A program made the position numbers and the translations under genes. Below are positions 62,519-64,000 of a stretch of DNA of 64,000 bases, piece by piece. The DNA is from Wenyingzhuangia marina. Its GTDB lineage: Bacteria; Bacteroidota; Bacteroidia; Flavobacteriales; Flavobacteriaceae. Position 1 is the stretch's first letter; each line of letters opens with the position of its first letter. The stretch covers positions 620,001 to 684,000 of the forward strand of contig NZ_FQXQ01000001.1 of NCBI RefSeq assembly GCF_900130035.1, given 5' to 3'. The notes below the pieces were generated by a model that made no database searches, had not been told where the DNA came from, and saw only the letters and a program-made list of their open reading frames with translations.

Positions 62519-62540
62519 GTTAATTGAACGTTAGTGTAAC
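62519..62540 (+). promoter_or_regulatory. Tandem 11-bp direct repeat upstream of the SusC-type gene
   Basis: GTTAATTGAAC (62519-62529) is followed directly by GTTAGTGTAAC (62530-62540), 8 of 11 positions identical. A further TTAACC at 62509 keeps the 11-bp phase. The tandem arrangement, 134 bases before the receptor start and just after the regulator gene, suggests an operator for the AraC output domain or an upstream activator site. Confidence 0.4.
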
Positions 62541-62673
62541 CAAAGCACTCCTTTTTTGATCTTTTTTTCAATTCAATTTGAAGCGATATTACCCCATCGG
62601 AATATAAAATCACCACCTTCTTTTTGGACTAGGATCTACATTTAAGGATCGAATTATTAAAACGATTTTTTAA

Positions 62674-64000
62674 ATGAAAAAAGTGTATTTATTTTTATTG
62701 ATGACCATAGGACTTGTATCCCTTTCTATGGCTCAAGTATCTGTAAGCGGAACAGTTGTTTCCAAAACAGATAGAACTCCTATACCAGGAGCATACGTTG
62801 TTCTTAAAGGACAATCAGTCATATCAACCATCACCGATTTTGATGGAAATTTTGTTCTTGAATTAAAACAGGACAAAGGAACTTTAGAAATCACCTATTT
62901 AGGGTATCAAACCCAAAGTATTGATTTTTCTGGAAATCAAAAATTAACAATTGCTCTTAAAGAAGAGTCTAATAGTTTAGAAGAAGTTGTCTTAATTGGT
63001 TATGGTTCTTCTAGTAAAAAGAGTGTTACAACTTCCATATCAAAAATTGAAGATGTAAAGTCTATTGCTACAAGGCCTGTAAATAATGTTTCTGATTTTT
63101 TACAAGGTAGAGCACCGGGTGTTACTGTTTTATCAGATGGTGGAGATCCAACAGCATCTCCTAAAATTGTGATTAGAGGAACTGGTTCTCTTTCTAACGA
63201 AACACCTTTAACTGTTGTTGATGGAGTTCCATATTATGGTCCTGCAATTAATCCTAATGATATTGCTTCTATTTCTATATTAAAAGATGCAGCTTCAGCT
63301 TCTATTTATGGAGCACAAGCGGCTTCAGGAGTTATTGTTATTGAAACTAAAAAAGGTAAAACAGGAAAACCTCAAATTAGTTTTGATGCTTATACTGCTT
63401 ATCAAAGTGCAACAAATTTACCTACCCCTTTAAATGCCAAAGAACAAGCAGATGTTTATAATTTAGCGGCTGATAATGCTGGAGTTCCTAGACAAGCTTC
63501 TCATGATGCTTCTGTGAATCCTTGGGGACAAACTACTAGAACCAATTGGATTGATGAAGTTTTTAGAACTGCTCCAACTTATAATGCAAATTTAAGTATT
63601 AGTGGGGCTACAGATAAAATTAACTATTTAACTTCTTTTGGGTATAACAAAAAAGAAGGGGTGTTAATTGGGAATGATTTTGAAAGATATTCTTTTAGAG
63701 TAAAAACTGATATAGACTTGTCTGATAAAATTAAGGTAGGAGAAAATGTTTATTTTTCTAAATCTAACGCTAATGGTTTTGCAGAAACAGCAGGAAACAC
63801 ACAAGGTGTAATTACTAATGCTATGTGGATGCCTTCTGCTGCTCCAGTTTATGATTCTAATGGAAACTATAGCGGTACGGTGCCAAGTGATAGACCAGAT
63901 TTACTTCCTTTTGCAGGAGCTTATGGAGATGTATACAATCCTGTTGCTTTATTAAAAAGACCAACTACAACACAGCTAAATTCTTTTGTAAATGCAAACA
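62674..64000 (+). CDS. susC: SusC/RagA-type TonB-dependent receptor (3' end outside window)
   Basis: The first 442 codons of a SusC-type outer-membrane glycan importer; the gene continues past the right edge. Signal peptide (MKKVYLFLLMTIGLVSLSMAQ), carboxypeptidase-regulatory-like domain (SVSGTVVSKTDRTPIPGAYV), a SusC-type TonB box region (NSLEEVVLIGYGSSSKKSVT) and plug (VSDFLQGRAPGVTVLSDGG, PKIVIRGTGSLSNETPL, ISILKDAASASIYGAQAASG). The start is ATG 62674. With the HTCS-like regulator it marks the start of a polysaccharide-utilisation locus; a susD and glycoside hydrolases are expected beyond the window. Confidence 0.93.
   Translation, partial: MKKVYLFLLMTIGLVSLSMAQVSVSGTVVSKTDRTPIPGAYVVLKGQSVISTITDFDGNFVLELKQDKGTLEITYLGYQTQSIDFSGNQKLTIALKEESNSLEEVVLIGYGSSSKKSVTTSISKIEDVKSIATRPVNNVSDFLQGRAPGVTVLSDGGDPTASPKIVIRGTGSLSNETPLTVVDGVPYYGPAINPNDIASISILKDAASASIYGAQAASGVIVIETKKGKTGKPQISFDAYTAYQSATNLPTPLNAKEQADVYNLAADNAGVPRQASHDASVNPWGQTTRTNWIDEVFRTAPTYNANLSISGATDKINYLTSFGYNKKEGVLIGNDFERYSFRVKTDIDLSDKIKVGENVYFSKSNANGFAETAGNTQGVITNAMWMPSAAPVYDSNGNYSGTVPSDRPDLLPFAGAYGDVYNPVALLKRPTTTQLNSFVNAN

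Noticed and set aside
1-64000. Mobile elements, prophage, CRISPR, tRNA or rRNA genes
   Set aside because: No transposase, integrase, phage or Cas protein, no spaced direct-repeat array, and no tRNA- or rRNA-like sequence was seen on reading both strands.

Overview
The window is a compact, AT-rich stretch of a Bacteroidota chromosome, most likely from a gliding, probably marine, member of the Flavobacteriaceae. The evidence is the set of lineage-specific genes: gldD and gldE, the type IX secretion protein PorZ with its C-terminal sorting domain, several TonB-dependent receptors including a SusC-type one, and a hybrid two-component regulator. Promoters follow the Bacteroidota pattern TAnnTTTG at -7, and purine-rich Shine-Dalgarno sequences are almost absent. 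I saw no insertion sequences, prophage genes, CRISPR arrays, rRNA or tRNA genes. No gene-free stretch exceeds 300 bases.

Layout. 1-1515: start of trpS, a TrhA/hemolysin III membrane protein and a CYTH protein. 1589-11043: a rightward run of porZ, recO, a TonB-dependent receptor, rnpA, a phosphorylase-like conserved protein, a sugar transferase and purD. 11127-13111: an SPFH lipoprotein and a glycosyltransferase. 13092-19168: a PhoR/PhoB-like two-component pair, divergent from a TonB-dependent receptor and a cell-surface lipoprotein. 11-bp-phased TTAACA boxes, as in Pho boxes, lie in both relevant intergenic regions. 19268-25416: a PolB-like exonuclease, thiL and the suf Fe-S assembly operon. 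25548-32127: rpmA/rplU, a LolA-like exported protein, a Cys-rich metal-binding lipoprotein, ctaA and the mutY-ssb-gldE-gldD operon. 32260-38471: HU, a 29-residue basic protein, RNase E/G, a patatin/Omp85 protein and uvrC.

38645-40816 is an operon of an exported protein, an ECF sigma factor and a membrane protein that is probably its anti-sigma factor, followed by a candidate structured RNA. 41035-47894 holds tyrS, an M28 peptidase, a YHS protein, a LuxE-like protein, two lipoproteins (one apparently frameshifted at a G7 tract), rnhA and purN. 48075-52371 is acpP-fabF-rnc and the pyk operon. 52431-58688 holds a TonB-like protein, pgi, an M23 peptidase, a DUF3108 protein, waaA and a small membrane protein. 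58766-64000 is the edge of a probable polysaccharide-utilisation locus: a giant regulator followed by a SusC-type receptor that runs off the window.

The most unusual points are these. The HTCS-like regulator keeps its propeller sensor and AraC output domain but has lost the phosphoacceptor His and Asp. The PhoB/R-like pair is linked to Pho-box-like arrays. A G7 tract breaks a lipoprotein gene. A perfect terminator-like hairpin is buried in the first codons of rnc. There is a candidate structured RNA upstream of tyrS. All functional statements come from reading sequence and motifs, with no database search.
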